Below, one piece after another: positions 15,910-24,834 of a stretch of DNA of 64,000 nucleotides (its first letter is position 1; each line of letters begins with the position of its first letter). Source of the stretch: Aldehydirespirator sp965248735 (GTDB lineage: Bacteria > Actinomycetota > Acidimicrobiia > Acidimicrobiales > Aldehydirespiratoraceae); the NCBI GenBank assembly GCA_965248735.1, contig OZ252146.1, positions 744,001 to 808,000 of the forward strand, in the 5' to 3' direction. The notes beneath the pieces were generated by a model. The model saw only the letters and a program-made list of their open reading frames with translations, did no database searches and was not told the origin of the DNA. The translations under genes and the position numbers were made by a program.

Positions 15910-17631
15910 ATGTCGATCGCGGAGGCCGACGCCATGCTCACGGGCCCGGGCGGCTTCTTCGAGATCGTCACCGAGACGGTGGGCGGCATCGAGATGGGTG
16001 TAGTGGCCGGCCCCCATCGCAGCCTGCGCGACCTGCTGGCCGCGTCCGCGAACCACGGCGGCGATGGCTCGGCCCGCTACTACCTCTTTGACGACGGCCG
16101 CAGCGCCACGTTCGCCGAGAACATCGGGCACACGGCCGCGGTCGCCGCGGGGCTTGCAGAGCGCTACGGGGTCGGGCCCGGCGACCGGGTGGGGCTGCTG
16201 GGCGCCAACCAGCCGGGATGGATCCAGGGATTCTGGGGAACGGTGAGCGCCGGGGCCATCGCGGTGGCCATGAACGGCTGGTGGAAGAGCGACGAGATCC
16301 GCTACGGCATCGAGTTGACCGAGCCCAAGGTGCTGATCACCGACCGCCGTCGCCTCGAGCGCATCGGCAGCGACCCGGGCGTGCCGGTGATCGGTATGGA
16401 CGCCGACCCGCAGGGCCCCGCGGACTCGGACGGCGGCCCGGACACTGTCGACGGCCTGATCGACGCCTACCGGGGCGCGTCCATGCCCGATTGCGAGATA
16501 GCCATCGACGACCCGGCCGCCATCCTGTTCACGTCGGGCACCACCGGCCGGCCCCGGGGCGCCATCCAGACCCACCGCAACTTCTTCGCCTATCTGAGCT
16601 GCGCCTTCATGATCGGCGCCCGCCAGTTCGTGCGCTTCCCGGGTGAGACGATGAACGTGGGCGGACCGACGCTGGCGTGCAGCCCGCTGTTCCATGTGTC
16701 GGGGCTGCACGCCTGCGCGGTGATGGCCGTCGGCGCCGGCTTCAACCATCTGTGGACCACCGGCCGCTACGACGCCGAGAAGATCCTGCGCCTCACTGAG
16801 GAGCACGGCATCGCCCGCTGGTCGGGGGTCACCACCCAGGTCTGGCGGCTGGTCGAGCATCCCCGGCTGCCCGACTACGACGTGTCGTCGGTGGTCAGCA
16901 TCGGCGGCGGCGGCTCGGTGTGGTCGCCGGAGCTGCAGCAGATCTGCCGCACCACCCTGCCCCATGCCCGCGTGAGCGTGACCATCGGCTACGGGCTCAC
17001 CGAGAGCTCGGGCCTGGCCACCAGCGCGGCCGACGACGTGCTGCGCGACCAACCCGACTCGGTCGGTTATCCGCTCCCGACCGTCGCCTTGCGCATCACC
17101 GACGACGACGGACGCGATCTGCCCGAGGGCTCCGTCGGCAACATCTGCCTGTTCGGCCCGATGGTCACGCCCGGCTACTGGAACGATCCCGCCGCCACCG
17201 CCGAGACCATCCGCGACGGCTGGCTGCGCACCGGCGACTACGGCTATGTCCGCGACGGGCTGCTGTTCCTGGTGAGCCGGCGCAGCGACCTCATCATTCG
17301 CGGCGGCGAGAACATCTACCCCACCGAGATCGAGCAGCGCCTCGACGCCCACCCCGCGGTAGTTGAATCGGCGGTGTTCGGCGTGGAGCACCGCGAGCTC
17401 GGCCAGGAGGTCAAGGCCGTGGTGGTGGTGGGCTCCGAAGAGGGGGCGCACGTCGATACCGGTGACGCCCTGGTGTCAGAACTGCGAACCTGGGTGGCCG
17501 ATACGCTGGCCGACAACAAGGTGCCGGCCCACTGGGAGCTGCGAACCGAGCCGCTGCCCCGCAACGCCACCGGCAAGATCCTCAAGCGGGTCGTGCAGGG
17601 AGCAGCCGAATACGACTTCGTCGAGGAGTAG
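15910..17631 (+). CDS. AMP-dependent acyl-CoA synthetase/ligase
   Basis: A 573-residue adenylate-forming enzyme. It has the phosphate loop LFTSGTTGRPRG, the aromatic/ATP segment YGLTESSG, the hinge motif RTGDYGY and the C-terminal GKILKR lysine. It should activate a carboxylic acid to its acyl-CoA via an acyl-AMP. The ATG at 15910 gives an N-terminus (MSIAEADAMLTGPG) in line with relatives, although the frame is open further upstream. The following 36-bp repeat array separates it from an amidohydrolase on the same strand. Substrate cannot be read; company of ACADs and crotonases suggests a fatty or degraded isoprenoid acid. Confidence 0.88.
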   Translation: MSIAEADAMLTGPGGFFEIVTETVGGIEMGVVAGPHRSLRDLLAASANHGGDGSARYYLFDDGRSATFAENIGHTAAVAAGLAERYGVGPGDRVGLLGANQPGWIQGFWGTVSAGAIAVAMNGWWKSDEIRYGIELTEPKVLITDRRRLERIGSDPGVPVIGMDADPQGPADSDGGPDTVDGLIDAYRGASMPDCEIAIDDPAAILFTSGTTGRPRGAIQTHRNFFAYLSCAFMIGARQFVRFPGETMNVGGPTLACSPLFHVSGLHACAVMAVGAGFNHLWTTGRYDAEKILRLTEEHGIARWSGVTTQVWRLVEHPRLPDYDVSSVVSIGGGGSVWSPELQQICRTTLPHARVSVTIGYGLTESSGLATSAADDVLRDQPDSVGYPLPTVALRITDDDGRDLPEGSVGNICLFGPMVTPGYWNDPAATAETIRDGWLRTGDYGYVRDGLLFLVSRRSDLIIRGGENIYPTEIEQRLDAHPAVVESAVFGVEHRELGQEVKAVVVVGSEEGAHVDTGDALVSELRTWVADTLADNKVPAHWELRTEPLPRNATGKILKRVVQGAAEYDFVEE

Positions 17632-17637
17632 CGCAAT

Positions 17638-17863
17638 CGAGCACCGGCAAGGAACGCACGAACAGGCGCAGATCAAGGACCGGCAAGGAACGCACGAACA
17701 GGCGCAGATCAAGGACCGGCAAGGAACGCACGAACAGGCGCAGATCGAGCATCGGCAAGGAACGCACGAACAGGCGCAGATCAAGGACCGGCAAGGAACG
17801 CACGAACAGGCGCAGATCGAGCATCGGCAAGGAACGCACGAGCAGGCGCAGATCGAGCACCGG
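17638..17863. repeat. 36-bp minisatellite, 6 copies plus partial
   Basis: Units of the type ggcaaggaacgcacgaacag... alternate between gatcaagg and gatcgagc variants. They fill the gap between the CoA ligase stop and the amidohydrolase start. The plus frame through them stays open to 17917 but contains no start codon, so here no coupled microORF is apparent. The AAGGA core resembles the ribosome binding site of the next gene. Confidence 0.9.
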
Positions 17864-17907
17864 CTACCGACCGCAAGCAGCAGCACGCAATCACAAGGAG
17901 GAGCGCA

Positions 17908-19182
17908 ATGGACATGAACGACATGATCCTCGTGAGCGTCGACGACCACCTGTGCGAGCCGCCCGACATGTTCGACGCCCACCTGCCCGCCAAGTGGCGC
18001 GACGAGGCGCCCCGGATCCTCCACACCGACAAGGGCGACGACGTGTGGACGTTCAACGGCTCGATCATCCCCAACATCGGCCTCAACGCGGTGGCCGGGC
18101 GGCCCAAGGAGGAGTACGGCATCGAGCCCACCAGCTTCGATGAGATCCGGCCCGGCTGCTACAACGTCCACGAACGGGTCAAGGACATGAGCGCCGGCGG
18201 GGTGCTCGGATCGATGTGCTTCCCGTCGTTCCCCGGCTTCGCGGGCCGGCTGTTCGCCAACCACCCCGACAAGGCCTTCGCCGCCGACCTGATCCGGGCC
18301 TACAACGACTGGCACATACACGAATGGTGCGGGGCCTACCTGGGCCGGTTCATCCCCATGGCCCTGCCCATGATCTGGTCGGCGGAAGAGTGCGCGGCCG
18401 AGGTGCGCCGGGTGGCAGAGTTGGGCTGCCACTCGATGACCTTCACCGAGAACCCGGTGCCGCTGGGCCAGCCCAGCTTCCACGACACCTACTGGAACCC
18501 GCTGTGGGAGGCCCTGGTCGACTGCGACACGGTCCTGGCCGTCCATCTCGGGTCCTCGGGGCAGATGGTGGTGAGCGCACCCGACGCCCCCATGGACGTG
18601 ATGATCCACATGCAACCGATGAACACGGCGATCGCGGCGTCGGACCTGCTGTGGTCCACCGTGCCGCGGCGCTATCCAGGCCTGAAGATCGCCCTGTCGG
18701 AGGGCGGTTCGGGCTGGGTTCCGTATTTCATGGATCGGGCCGACAAGACCTACGACATGCACCACCTCTGGACAGGTCAGTCCTTCGGCGACCTCAAGCC
18801 CAGCGACGTGTTCCGGCGCAACTTCCTCACCTGCTTCATCTCCGACCCGGTGGGCGTGGTGCTGCGCCACGAGATCGGCATCAACAACATCTGCTGGGAG
18901 ATGGACTACCCCCACTCGGACTCGAACTGGCCCGAGGCTCCCGAGGAGCTCGTCGAGGTGTTCGCGGGTGTGCCCGACGACGACATCGACCGGATCACCC
19001 ACATCAACGCCATGGACTGGTTCGACTACGACCCGTTCTCGGTGCTGGATCGCTCCGAGTGCACGGTGGGCGCGCTGCGGGCCTCGGTGGCCGACCATGA
19101 CGTGTCCATCCAGTCCCGCGACACCGGCCGCCACAGCGGCAAGAACACCTCGCTGCAGGACTTCGCGGTAAAAGCCCGCTGA
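17908..19182 (+). CDS. amidohydrolase-2 family metal-dependent hydrolase
   Basis: A 424-residue TIM-barrel protein of the ACMSD/LigW (amidohydrolase_2) type. The N-terminal SVDDHLCEPP holds the metal-ligand strand, and a late WEMDYPHSDSNWP segment (about residue 330) carries the conserved Asp. Family members hydrolyse or decarboxylate ring-cleavage products and similar acids. The ribosome binding site AAGGAGGAGCGCA before ATG 17908 is among the strongest in the window. The position after a CoA ligase suggests a catabolic operon. It is a more distant relative of the two amidohydrolases at 19281 and 47249. Confidence 0.85.
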   Translation: MDMNDMILVSVDDHLCEPPDMFDAHLPAKWRDEAPRILHTDKGDDVWTFNGSIIPNIGLNAVAGRPKEEYGIEPTSFDEIRPGCYNVHERVKDMSAGGVLGSMCFPSFPGFAGRLFANHPDKAFAADLIRAYNDWHIHEWCGAYLGRFIPMALPMIWSAEECAAEVRRVAELGCHSMTFTENPVPLGQPSFHDTYWNPLWEALVDCDTVLAVHLGSSGQMVVSAPDAPMDVMIHMQPMNTAIAASDLLWSTVPRRYPGLKIALSEGGSGWVPYFMDRADKTYDMHHLWTGQSFGDLKPSDVFRRNFLTCFISDPVGVVLRHEIGINNICWEMDYPHSDSNWPEAPEELVEVFAGVPDDDIDRITHINAMDWFDYDPFSVLDRSECTVGALRASVADHDVSIQSRDTGRHSGKNTSLQDFAVKAR

Positions 19183-19280
19183 TCCGCATTCTTGGTGCGA
19201 CTTTGTTAGCTATAGCACGACCAACTCACCCGAGAACTGGGGAAGCGGCTCGCGGCTCGGAAGCGGCTCGCGGCTGCCGG

Positions 19281-20477
19281 TCAGCGCGCGGAGGATGACA
19301 GCAGCCCGTAGGCGTTGTCGCGCATGACCTTGCGGACCTCGTCGGCGCTGAAGCCGGCGATGTCGTCCAGGTAGGAGGTCGGCTCGGCCAGGCCCTCGGC
19401 GTGGGGGAAGTCGGAGCCGAACAGCATGCGGTCGGCGCCGATGCAGTCCTTGATCTGGTCCATGTCGTCCTCGAAGTAGGGCGCCACCCACACGTTCTCG
19501 ACGAATGCCTCCACCGGATGGCGCTTGAACTCCCACGGCATCTTGCCGTGGCACATCTTGAGGTTGCGCAGCAGGTCGGGAACCCACATGGCGCCGTTCT
19601 CGATGGTGGCCAGGCGCAGATTCGGGAAGCGGTCGAGCACACCGTGGCAGATCAGGGCCGCGAAGGTGTCGGAGATCGAGCGGTCTGAGAAGGCCACCAG
19701 CGGGAAGGCCATGTGCTTGAACGCCTCGAACTGGCCCCGGGAGGGCTCCCAGACCCTGCCGTACTGGACGGTGCCGTTGAGGCCGGCGTGCATGGCCAGC
19801 GGCACCCCGGCCTCCTCGAGCCGGGCCCAGATCGGGTCGTAGTCGGCCATGCCCGGCGACTGGTACCCGCTTCCGGTGGGCACCGGGCCGGGGACGGTGC
19901 ACACGATGCGGGCGCCCGCCTCCAGCAGCCGCTCCAACTCGGCCACCGCCAGGTCGGTGTCGGCGAAGGTGAGCATCGGCGCCGCGAAGATGCGGCCGTC
20001 GCGGCCGAAGCCCCAGTCCTCGTCGAGCCAGGTGTTGAACGCGCTGAAGGCGGCGTGCAGGGCGGGAATGTCCCGCTTGAGCGCCTCCTGCATGCCCACG
20101 CCCTGGGTGGGGAACAGCATCACCGACTCCAGGCCCTGGCGGTCCATCATTTCCAGGCGGGCGTCCCGGTCGCGGAAGTCGGGATGGTCGTCGAGGGGAT
20201 CGAGCTCGCCGAACATGGCCGCGATGTCGCGGCCCTCCAGGTTGTGGCCCCGGAAGTAGTCCTCGAGGCTGCCGGGCTTGGCGATGGGATCGAAGGTCGG
20301 GTTGGGGATGAACTTGTTGACCTTGCCGGCCACCATGAACCGCTGCCTGCCGTCGATCGTCGCCCACTGCATGCAGCGCCTCTTCATCGAGGGATCGATG
20401 TGGCGGATGAAGGCATCAGGGGCCTCGTAGTAGTGGTTGTCCGCATCGAAAGCCCGAAAGCCGAGGTCTGGCGCCAC
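19281..20477 (-). CDS. amidohydrolase-2 family protein (paralogue of 47249)
   Basis: A 398-residue TIM-barrel hydrolase starting MAPDLGFRAFDADNHYYE and ending its active-site region with MLFGSDFPHAEG, where the Asp is a metal ligand in this family. The N-terminal 60 residues and the IPNPTF and EDYF/EDYY segments align with the protein at 47249-48427, so the two are paralogues. It is convergent with the amidohydrolase at 17908. The reaction is not known. A short 17-bp duplication (gaagcggctcgcggct twice, 19240-19275) follows the stop. Confidence 0.85.
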   Translation of the reverse strand: MAPDLGFRAFDADNHYYEAPDAFIRHIDPSMKRRCMQWATIDGRQRFMVAGKVNKFIPNPTFDPIAKPGSLEDYFRGHNLEGRDIAAMFGELDPLDDHPDFRDRDARLEMMDRQGLESVMLFPTQGVGMQEALKRDIPALHAAFSAFNTWLDEDWGFGRDGRIFAAPMLTFADTDLAVAELERLLEAGARIVCTVPGPVPTGSGYQSPGMADYDPIWARLEEAGVPLAMHAGLNGTVQYGRVWEPSRGQFEAFKHMAFPLVAFSDRSISDTFAALICHGVLDRFPNLRLATIENGAMWVPDLLRNLKMCHGKMPWEFKRHPVEAFVENVWVAPYFEDDMDQIKDCIGADRMLFGSDFPHAEGLAEPTSYLDDIAGFSADEVRKVMRDNAYGLLSSSAR

Positions 20478-20614
20478 ATGGTGATGATATCGGTGACGCC
20501 GGCCGGCGGGTCCTGACGCGGGCCTGACTGGTCGGGCGGCACCATGTGCGCTATTATCAATACTTTCTGTGAATAAAATTGTATCTCACATCGAGCATCG
20601 CTAACTTGTGCTCC

Positions 20615-20836
20615 ATGGACCCGACAATTGCTGCCACCGTCATCGGTGTGCTGTTGTCGTTCTGCTTCGCGGCTTTCGCCACCGCGTTCGCATGGCTCCG
20701 ATCCGACATGAACGCCGGCTTCGACAAGGTTGATGACCGCTTCGAGAGGCTGGAAGAAAAAGTTGACGGCCTGATCATGGCGCAAGCCCTCAGCGTGCGG
20801 CTGACCGATCCGGGAGAGTCAGGCGCCGATCACTGA
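20615..20836 (+). CDS. small single-pass membrane protein with coiled coil (family member 1)
   Basis: A 73-residue protein. An N-terminal hydrophobic segment follows MDPTIAATVIG (residues 5-25), then FAWLRSDM, then a heptad-like charged stretch (DRFERLEEKVDGLI). The same layout, including the MDPT start, a transmembrane helix ending in LRSD and a DRLE-KLDGLI coiled coil, occurs in three tandem genes at 43631-44424. ATG 20615 is preferred to an upstream in-frame start because it matches those paralogues. The gene is preceded by an unusually AT-rich stretch (20540-20590) that may hold its promoter, and overlaps the 3' end of the convergent LLM gene by 18 bases. Function unknown. Confidence 0.75.
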   Translation: MDPTIAATVIGVLLSFCFAAFATAFAWLRSDMNAGFDKVDDRFERLEEKVDGLIMAQALSVRLTDPGESGADH

Positions 20837-21730
20837 CTCGCCGTAGCGGTGGAGGGCCTCTAGAGCGTGGGTCAGGGAGTCGCCGGGGATTCGGGCCGCG
20901 CACCAGGTGACGCCCAGGTCGGCCAGCTCGCCGAGGGCTTCGAGGTGGACTTCGGAGTTGAAGTCCACCTCGGCTGGGCTTCCACCCGCGAGTGTGGTGA
21001 ACGAGACGTCTATCTCGGAGGGGTCGCGGCCGGCGGACTCGGCTTGGCGCCTGAGGTCGTCGAGCATGGCGCGCAGGTCGTCCATCGTCTCCAGGGGGAC
21101 CGTCCGGGCAGTGGTGGCCAAGCCTCGGGGGGTGGGGAACGGGACCCATCCGTCGGCCATCGTGGCGGCCCGGCGGCGGCTGAGTCGGCTATTGCCCCCG
21201 ATCCAGATCGGGATCGGCCGGGACGGCTTGGGGTTGGCGGTCTGGCCGGGCGCGTTGAAGTTGCGTCCCTCGTACTGGAAGTCGTCGGTGGTCCACACGC
21301 CCCGCATGACCTCGATGGCCTCGTCGAACAGTTCGTTGCGCTGCTCGAAGTCCACCCCCAGGGCCCGGTACTCGCCCTTGAGGTAGCCGGTGCCGACGGC
21401 CAGCACGAACCGCCCGTTCGACAGCGCGTCAATGGTGGCCACCGACTTGGCCACCAACAGCGGATTGCGATACGGGAGCACCACCACGTTGGGGATCAGC
21501 AGCAGCCGCTCGGTGACCGCGGCACAGAAGGCCAGCGCGGCGAAGGGGTCGAGCGCGTCGTGGCCGCCGGCGCTCATCCAGCGATGCGTCGGGGCGGGAT
21601 GGTCGGTGAAGCCGATCCCGTCGAACCCCGCTTCCTCGGCCGCTCGGGCGAACTCCGCGACTCCCCGCCGGGTGGCGAACTCCGCGCTGCAGCGGCCGGA
21701 CGCCAGCGGGTACGTCACCGAGAACCTCAT
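20819..21730 (-). CDS. LLM-class F420-dependent oxidoreductase
   Basis: A 303-residue luciferase-like monooxygenase-fold protein: MRFSVTYPL, then ARAAEEAGFDGIGFTDHP (F420/flavin barrel start), LAVGTGYLKGEYRALG, and PIPIWIGGNS typical of F420-dependent TIGR03619-type enzymes. It should transfer hydride between F420 and an unknown substrate. ATG 21730 overlaps by four bases (ATGA) the stop of a 60-residue repeat ORF at 21727-21909, whose own start overlaps the kinase stop in the same way. Upstream in-frame repeat sequence could extend the protein, but the conserved MRFS start argues against it. Confidence 0.85.
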   Translation of the reverse strand: MRFSVTYPLASGRCSAEFATRRGVAEFARAAEEAGFDGIGFTDHPAPTHRWMSAGGHDALDPFAALAFCAAVTERLLLIPNVVVLPYRNPLLVAKSVATIDALSNGRFVLAVGTGYLKGEYRALGVDFEQRNELFDEAIEVMRGVWTTDDFQYEGRNFNAPGQTANPKPSRPIPIWIGGNSRLSRRRAATMADGWVPFPTPRGLATTARTVPLETMDDLRAMLDDLRRQAESAGRDPSEIDVSFTTLAGGSPAEVDFNSEVHLEALGELADLGVTWCAARIPGDSLTHALEALHRYGESVIGA

Positions 21731-21909
21731 CCGCGAACCCTTCCGACCCTCGGCTCGCCCAGCGCCCACAGGCATGTCGTCGCGACCCTCGGCCCGCCCA
21801 GCGCCCACAGGCATATCGTCGCGACCCTCGGCCCGCCCAGCGCCCACAGGCATGTCGTCGCGACCCTCGGCCCGCCCAGCGCCCACAGGCATATCGTCGA
21901 GAATCTCAT
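21727..21909 (-). CDS. bridging 60-residue repeat ORF between kinase and LLM genes
   Basis: Begins ATG AGA TTC TCG overlapping the kinase TGA (ATGA) and ends with a TGA overlapping the LLM ATG (ATGA). Its first four residues (MRFS) duplicate the LLM N-terminus. The interior is four 13-residue repeats (TCLWALGGPRVAT type) encoded by a 39-bp minisatellite. Its likely role is to carry ribosomes between the two genes rather than to make a functional peptide. Translation is not shown. Confidence 0.5.
   Translation of the reverse strand: MRFSTICLWALGGPRVATTCLWALGGPRVATICLWALGGPRVATTCLWALGEPRVGRVRG
21744..21899. repeat. 39-bp minisatellite, 4 copies
   Basis: Four units beginning cgaccctcggcccgcccagc, differing at one or two bases. 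The unit is a multiple of three and so preserves the bridging frame. Confidence 0.95.
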
Positions 21910-23315
21910 CGGTCGGCGCCCTCGCGGAAGCGGCGGTAGCGGTTCTCGGCCGCGGCGGCGTAGTCGGCGCGGGGCTCCACTCGCTGCGAGACCCGCCCCC
22001 AGCGTCGGGCCTGGGAGGTGTCGACCTCAAGACCGGCCGTGACCCGGCTGTGGTAGGCGGCGCCCAGAGCGGCGCTGTAGGGCTCGGCGGCCACATCCAC
22101 GGCCAGGCCCGTGGTGTCGGCCAGCGCCTGCATCCAGGCGGGAGACTGGGTGCCGCCACCGACGGCGACGATCCGACCAGAGCGGAGGCCGGAGAGATCG
22201 ATGTGGTGGCGCACCACGAAGCCGGCCGCCTCGTAAGCGGCCATCAGCACGTGGGCAGGTGTGTGGCCGACATGCAGGTCGAGCAACTCGGCCCTCCGCT
22301 CGGGGTCGTGCAGCGGTGTGCGCTCGCCTCTCGGGTAAGGCAGCCACACCGGCAAGTCGTCGGGACCGAGCAGCAGCAGCTCCTCAGCAGGGGTGTCGCC
22401 GACCAGAGCCCGGACCCGATCGATGAACAGGCCACCGGCGTTGCTGGCCCCGCCGACGGCCATGAGGCCGGCCCGGGCCGAGGGGAACGTCCACAGGCCC
22501 TCGACCTCGATCCACTGGTCGGTGAGCACAAACGGCAGCAGAGTCGTACCGCACATCACCAGCACGTCGCCGACCTCGCCGCAGGGGGCCACCAACTGCT
22601 CGCCCAGCGCGTCGATGGTGCCGGCCGACACCAGGGCACCGTCTCGTTCTCCTATGGCCGCCGCGCCTGGGCTGACGGCAGGAAACTGCGCCGGCGCCAT
22701 ACGGAGCTCCTCAAGCAACCCCGGCGCCCAGCGTTGCCCGTCGGACATCGGGGCCATGGCCATAGCGGTCGAGGAGTCGATGGCGACCACCCCGCACAGG
22801 GCGCGGTTGGCCACGGCCTGTGCCGGCCAGAGGGCGTGCACGCCGTCACGCCCCGCCAGCCAGCGAGCGAAGCCCACGGCCTCCCCCTCGGTTGACCCTT
22901 CGCTGGCATCGGAGCCGGGGACGGAGCCGGGGACCGGCCCACCATGGTCCGACCCGCCATCGGAATCTGCCCCAGCGCTCGAGCGGCCTGCGGGGGTCCG
23001 GCCCCGGGCGTCGCCATAAAGCAGGCCGGGCGTGACCGGCGACCCCGCCGAGTCGACCCCGCACATCGACGGCACCATGGCCGAAACGGTGACCGCGGCC
23101 ACAGACCGGCCTGGCACGCCCGCGCGCACCTGGTCCCAGGCGCTCAGCACTCCGTCAATCCATGCTTCCCGGGGGTCGTGTTCGAACCGGCCGGGATCGG
23201 GGGCCACCACCCGATGCGGGATCCGGGCCCGGGACAAGACGTTGCCGTCGGCGTCGGCCGCTACCGCCTTGACCGACGTCGTCCCGATGTCGATCCCCAC
23301 CGTCACGTCGTCCAT
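21906..23315 (-). CDS. FGGY-family carbohydrate kinase (xylulokinase-like)
   Basis: A 469-residue sugar kinase. The N-terminal phosphate loop is GIDIGTTSVKAV (residues 7-18) and the C-terminal ATP site is GGGTQSPAWMQALADTTG. Substrates in the family are ketoses, polyols and glycerol. It is divergent from a 2-hydroxyacid dehydrogenase and class II aldolase pair, a set that together would phosphorylate and split a sugar or sugar acid. ATG 23315 (MDDVTVGIDIGT) is chosen over an upstream Arg-rich start. The central insertion near residues 105-145 (Ser/Gly/Pro-rich) is longer than in typical relatives. Confidence 0.85.
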   Translation of the reverse strand: MDDVTVGIDIGTTSVKAVAADADGNVLSRARIPHRVVAPDPGRFEHDPREAWIDGVLSAWDQVRAGVPGRSVAAVTVSAMVPSMCGVDSAGSPVTPGLLYGDARGRTPAGRSSAGADSDGGSDHGGPVPGSVPGSDASEGSTEGEAVGFARWLAGRDGVHALWPAQAVANRALCGVVAIDSSTAMAMAPMSDGQRWAPGLLEELRMAPAQFPAVSPGAAAIGERDGALVSAGTIDALGEQLVAPCGEVGDVLVMCGTTLLPFVLTDQWIEVEGLWTFPSARAGLMAVGGASNAGGLFIDRVRALVGDTPAEELLLLGPDDLPVWLPYPRGERTPLHDPERRAELLDLHVGHTPAHVLMAAYEAAGFVVRHHIDLSGLRSGRIVAVGGGTQSPAWMQALADTTGLAVDVAAEPYSAALGAAYHSRVTAGLEVDTSQARRWGRVSQRVEPRADYAAAAENRYRRFREGADR

Positions 23316-23436
23316 GCGCCCTCCTGCGGGCCCTCGCTCAGTCCGCAGCTGCCTGCTCACAGGAAGCTACGCCGACAAAGGCGCAGCCGCCCCACGGCAC
23401 CGGCTGATCCTCGGTGTTGGGCGCTAGCGTCGGCTT

Positions 23437-24462
23437 GTGAGCCGGCCTCGGGTGTTGGTTACTGCGCCGCTTCGGGGCAGCGCCCTCGACGAGCTGCGCG
23501 ACATCGCCGACGTGGTGTTCGACCCCTGGATCGAGCACCGGCCGATCAAGCTGTACGGCCCGGATGACTTTGCGGCCAGGATCCGCTCCGAGGGTGCCGA
23601 CATCGTGGTGTGCGAGGCCGACTCGTGCAAAGGCCCCGTGCTGGAGCTGCCCCTCAGAGCCATCGCCTGCACCCGGGCCCGCCCCGACAACGTCGACGTC
23701 GAAGCGGCCACCGCCGCAGGCATCCCCGTGCTGCGAACACCGGGCCGAAACGCCGACGCGGTGGCCGAGATGACGGTGGCGCTGCTGATGGCGGTCAACC
23801 GGTTCGTGGTGGCCGGCGACCGCGACGTGCGGGCCGGCACCATGTTCGGCAAGACCCTGCCCTATCAGCGCTACCGGGCCTGGCAGGTGGCCGGACGCAC
23901 CGCCGGGCTGGTGGGCCTCGGTGCCGTCGGCCGGGCCGCCAGGTGGCGCCTCGAGGGTCTGGGCATGACGGTCATCTCCGCCGACCCCTACGCCCCCGAC
24001 GCCACCCATACCCTCGACGACCTGCTGGCCGCCGCGGACGTGGTGTCGATGCACGCCGCGGTGACGCCCGAGACCTTCGCCATGATGGGCGCAGACCAGT
24101 TCGCTTCGATGAAGCCGGGCGCGATCTACCTCAACACCGCCCGGGCCGCGCTGCACGACACCGACGCCTTGGTCGCGGCCCTGCGGTCGGGGCATCTTGG
24201 CGGGGCAGGCCTCGACCACTTCGACGGCGAGATCCTGCCCACGGACCATCCCCTCACCGCCATGGACAACGTGGTGCTCTCTCCCCACATCGGCGGGGCC
24301 ACCTACGACGTGGAGAGCAACCAGGCGGCCATGGTGGTGGCCGACATCAAGGCCATCCTGGCCGGCGAGCCGCCCCTGCACTGCGCCAACCCGGAGGTGC
24401 TGCGATTGAACGACGCAGCCCAGCCGATCCCGTCCATCGGCAGCAGGCGCACCGATGAGTGA
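23437..24462 (+). CDS. D-isomer-specific 2-hydroxyacid dehydrogenase
   Basis: A 341-residue NAD(P)-dependent dehydrogenase. The Rossmann motif is GLVGLGAVGRAA, the substrate-binding and catalytic residues lie in NTARAALHD (Arg), DHFDGEILP (Glu) and LSPHIGGATYD (His). It oxidises or reduces a 2-hydroxy acid. Its stop sits in an overlap with the first of eight microORFs that lead to the aldolase gene, so expression of the aldolase is likely coupled to it. Confidence 0.85.
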   Translation: MSRPRVLVTAPLRGSALDELRDIADVVFDPWIEHRPIKLYGPDDFAARIRSEGADIVVCEADSCKGPVLELPLRAIACTRARPDNVDVEAATAAGIPVLRTPGRNADAVAEMTVALLMAVNRFVVAGDRDVRAGTMFGKTLPYQRYRAWQVAGRTAGLVGLGAVGRAARWRLEGLGMTVISADPYAPDATHTLDDLLAAADVVSMHAAVTPETFAMMGADQFASMKPGAIYLNTARAALHDTDALVAALRSGHLGGAGLDHFDGEILPTDHPLTAMDNVVLSPHIGGATYDVESNQAAMVVADIKAILAGEPPLHCANPEVLRLNDAAQPIPSIGSRRTDE

Positions 24463-24834
24463 AACCAGCGGAACCGACCCCGCCCACCAGGAAGTGGAAC
24501 GATGAGCAACACCCGCGCCGCCGACCCCGCCCACCAGGAAGTGGAACGATGAGCAACACCGGCGCCACCGACCCCGCCCACCAGGAAGTGGAACGATGAG
24601 CAACACCGGCGCCACCGACCCCGCCCACCAAGAAGTGGAACGATGAGCAACACCCGCGCCGCCGACCCCGTCCACCAAGAAGTGGAACGATGAGCAACAC
24701 CCGCGCCGCCGACCCCGTCCACCAAGAAGTGGAACGATGAGCAACACCCGCGCCGCCGACCCCGTCCACCAAGAAGTGGAACGATGAGCAACACCGGCGG
24801 AACCGACCCCGTCCACCAAGAAGTGGAACGATGA
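24455..24834 (+). other. array of eight stop/start-coupled 16-residue microORFs
   Basis: ATG codons occur at 24455, 24502, 24549, 24596, 24643, 24690, 24737 and 24784, each exactly 47 bases apart, and the ninth in the series is the aldolase start at 24831. Each ATG opens a 16-codon ORF (for example MSNTRAADPAHQEVER) that ends in a TGA overlapping the next ATG as ATGA. The first overlaps the dehydrogenase stop. The unit copies the aldolase's own first codons (MSNT..DP..QEV) plus an AG-rich ribosome-binding region (GGAAGTGGA). The 47-bp length is 2 modulo 3, exactly what the overlap chain requires. Confidence 0.85.

Noticed and set aside
17363..17917. Coupled ORF through the 36-bp array before the amidohydrolase
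   Set aside because: The frame is open and ends near the next start, but no ATG, GTG or TTG occurs between the ligase stop and the amidohydrolase start.
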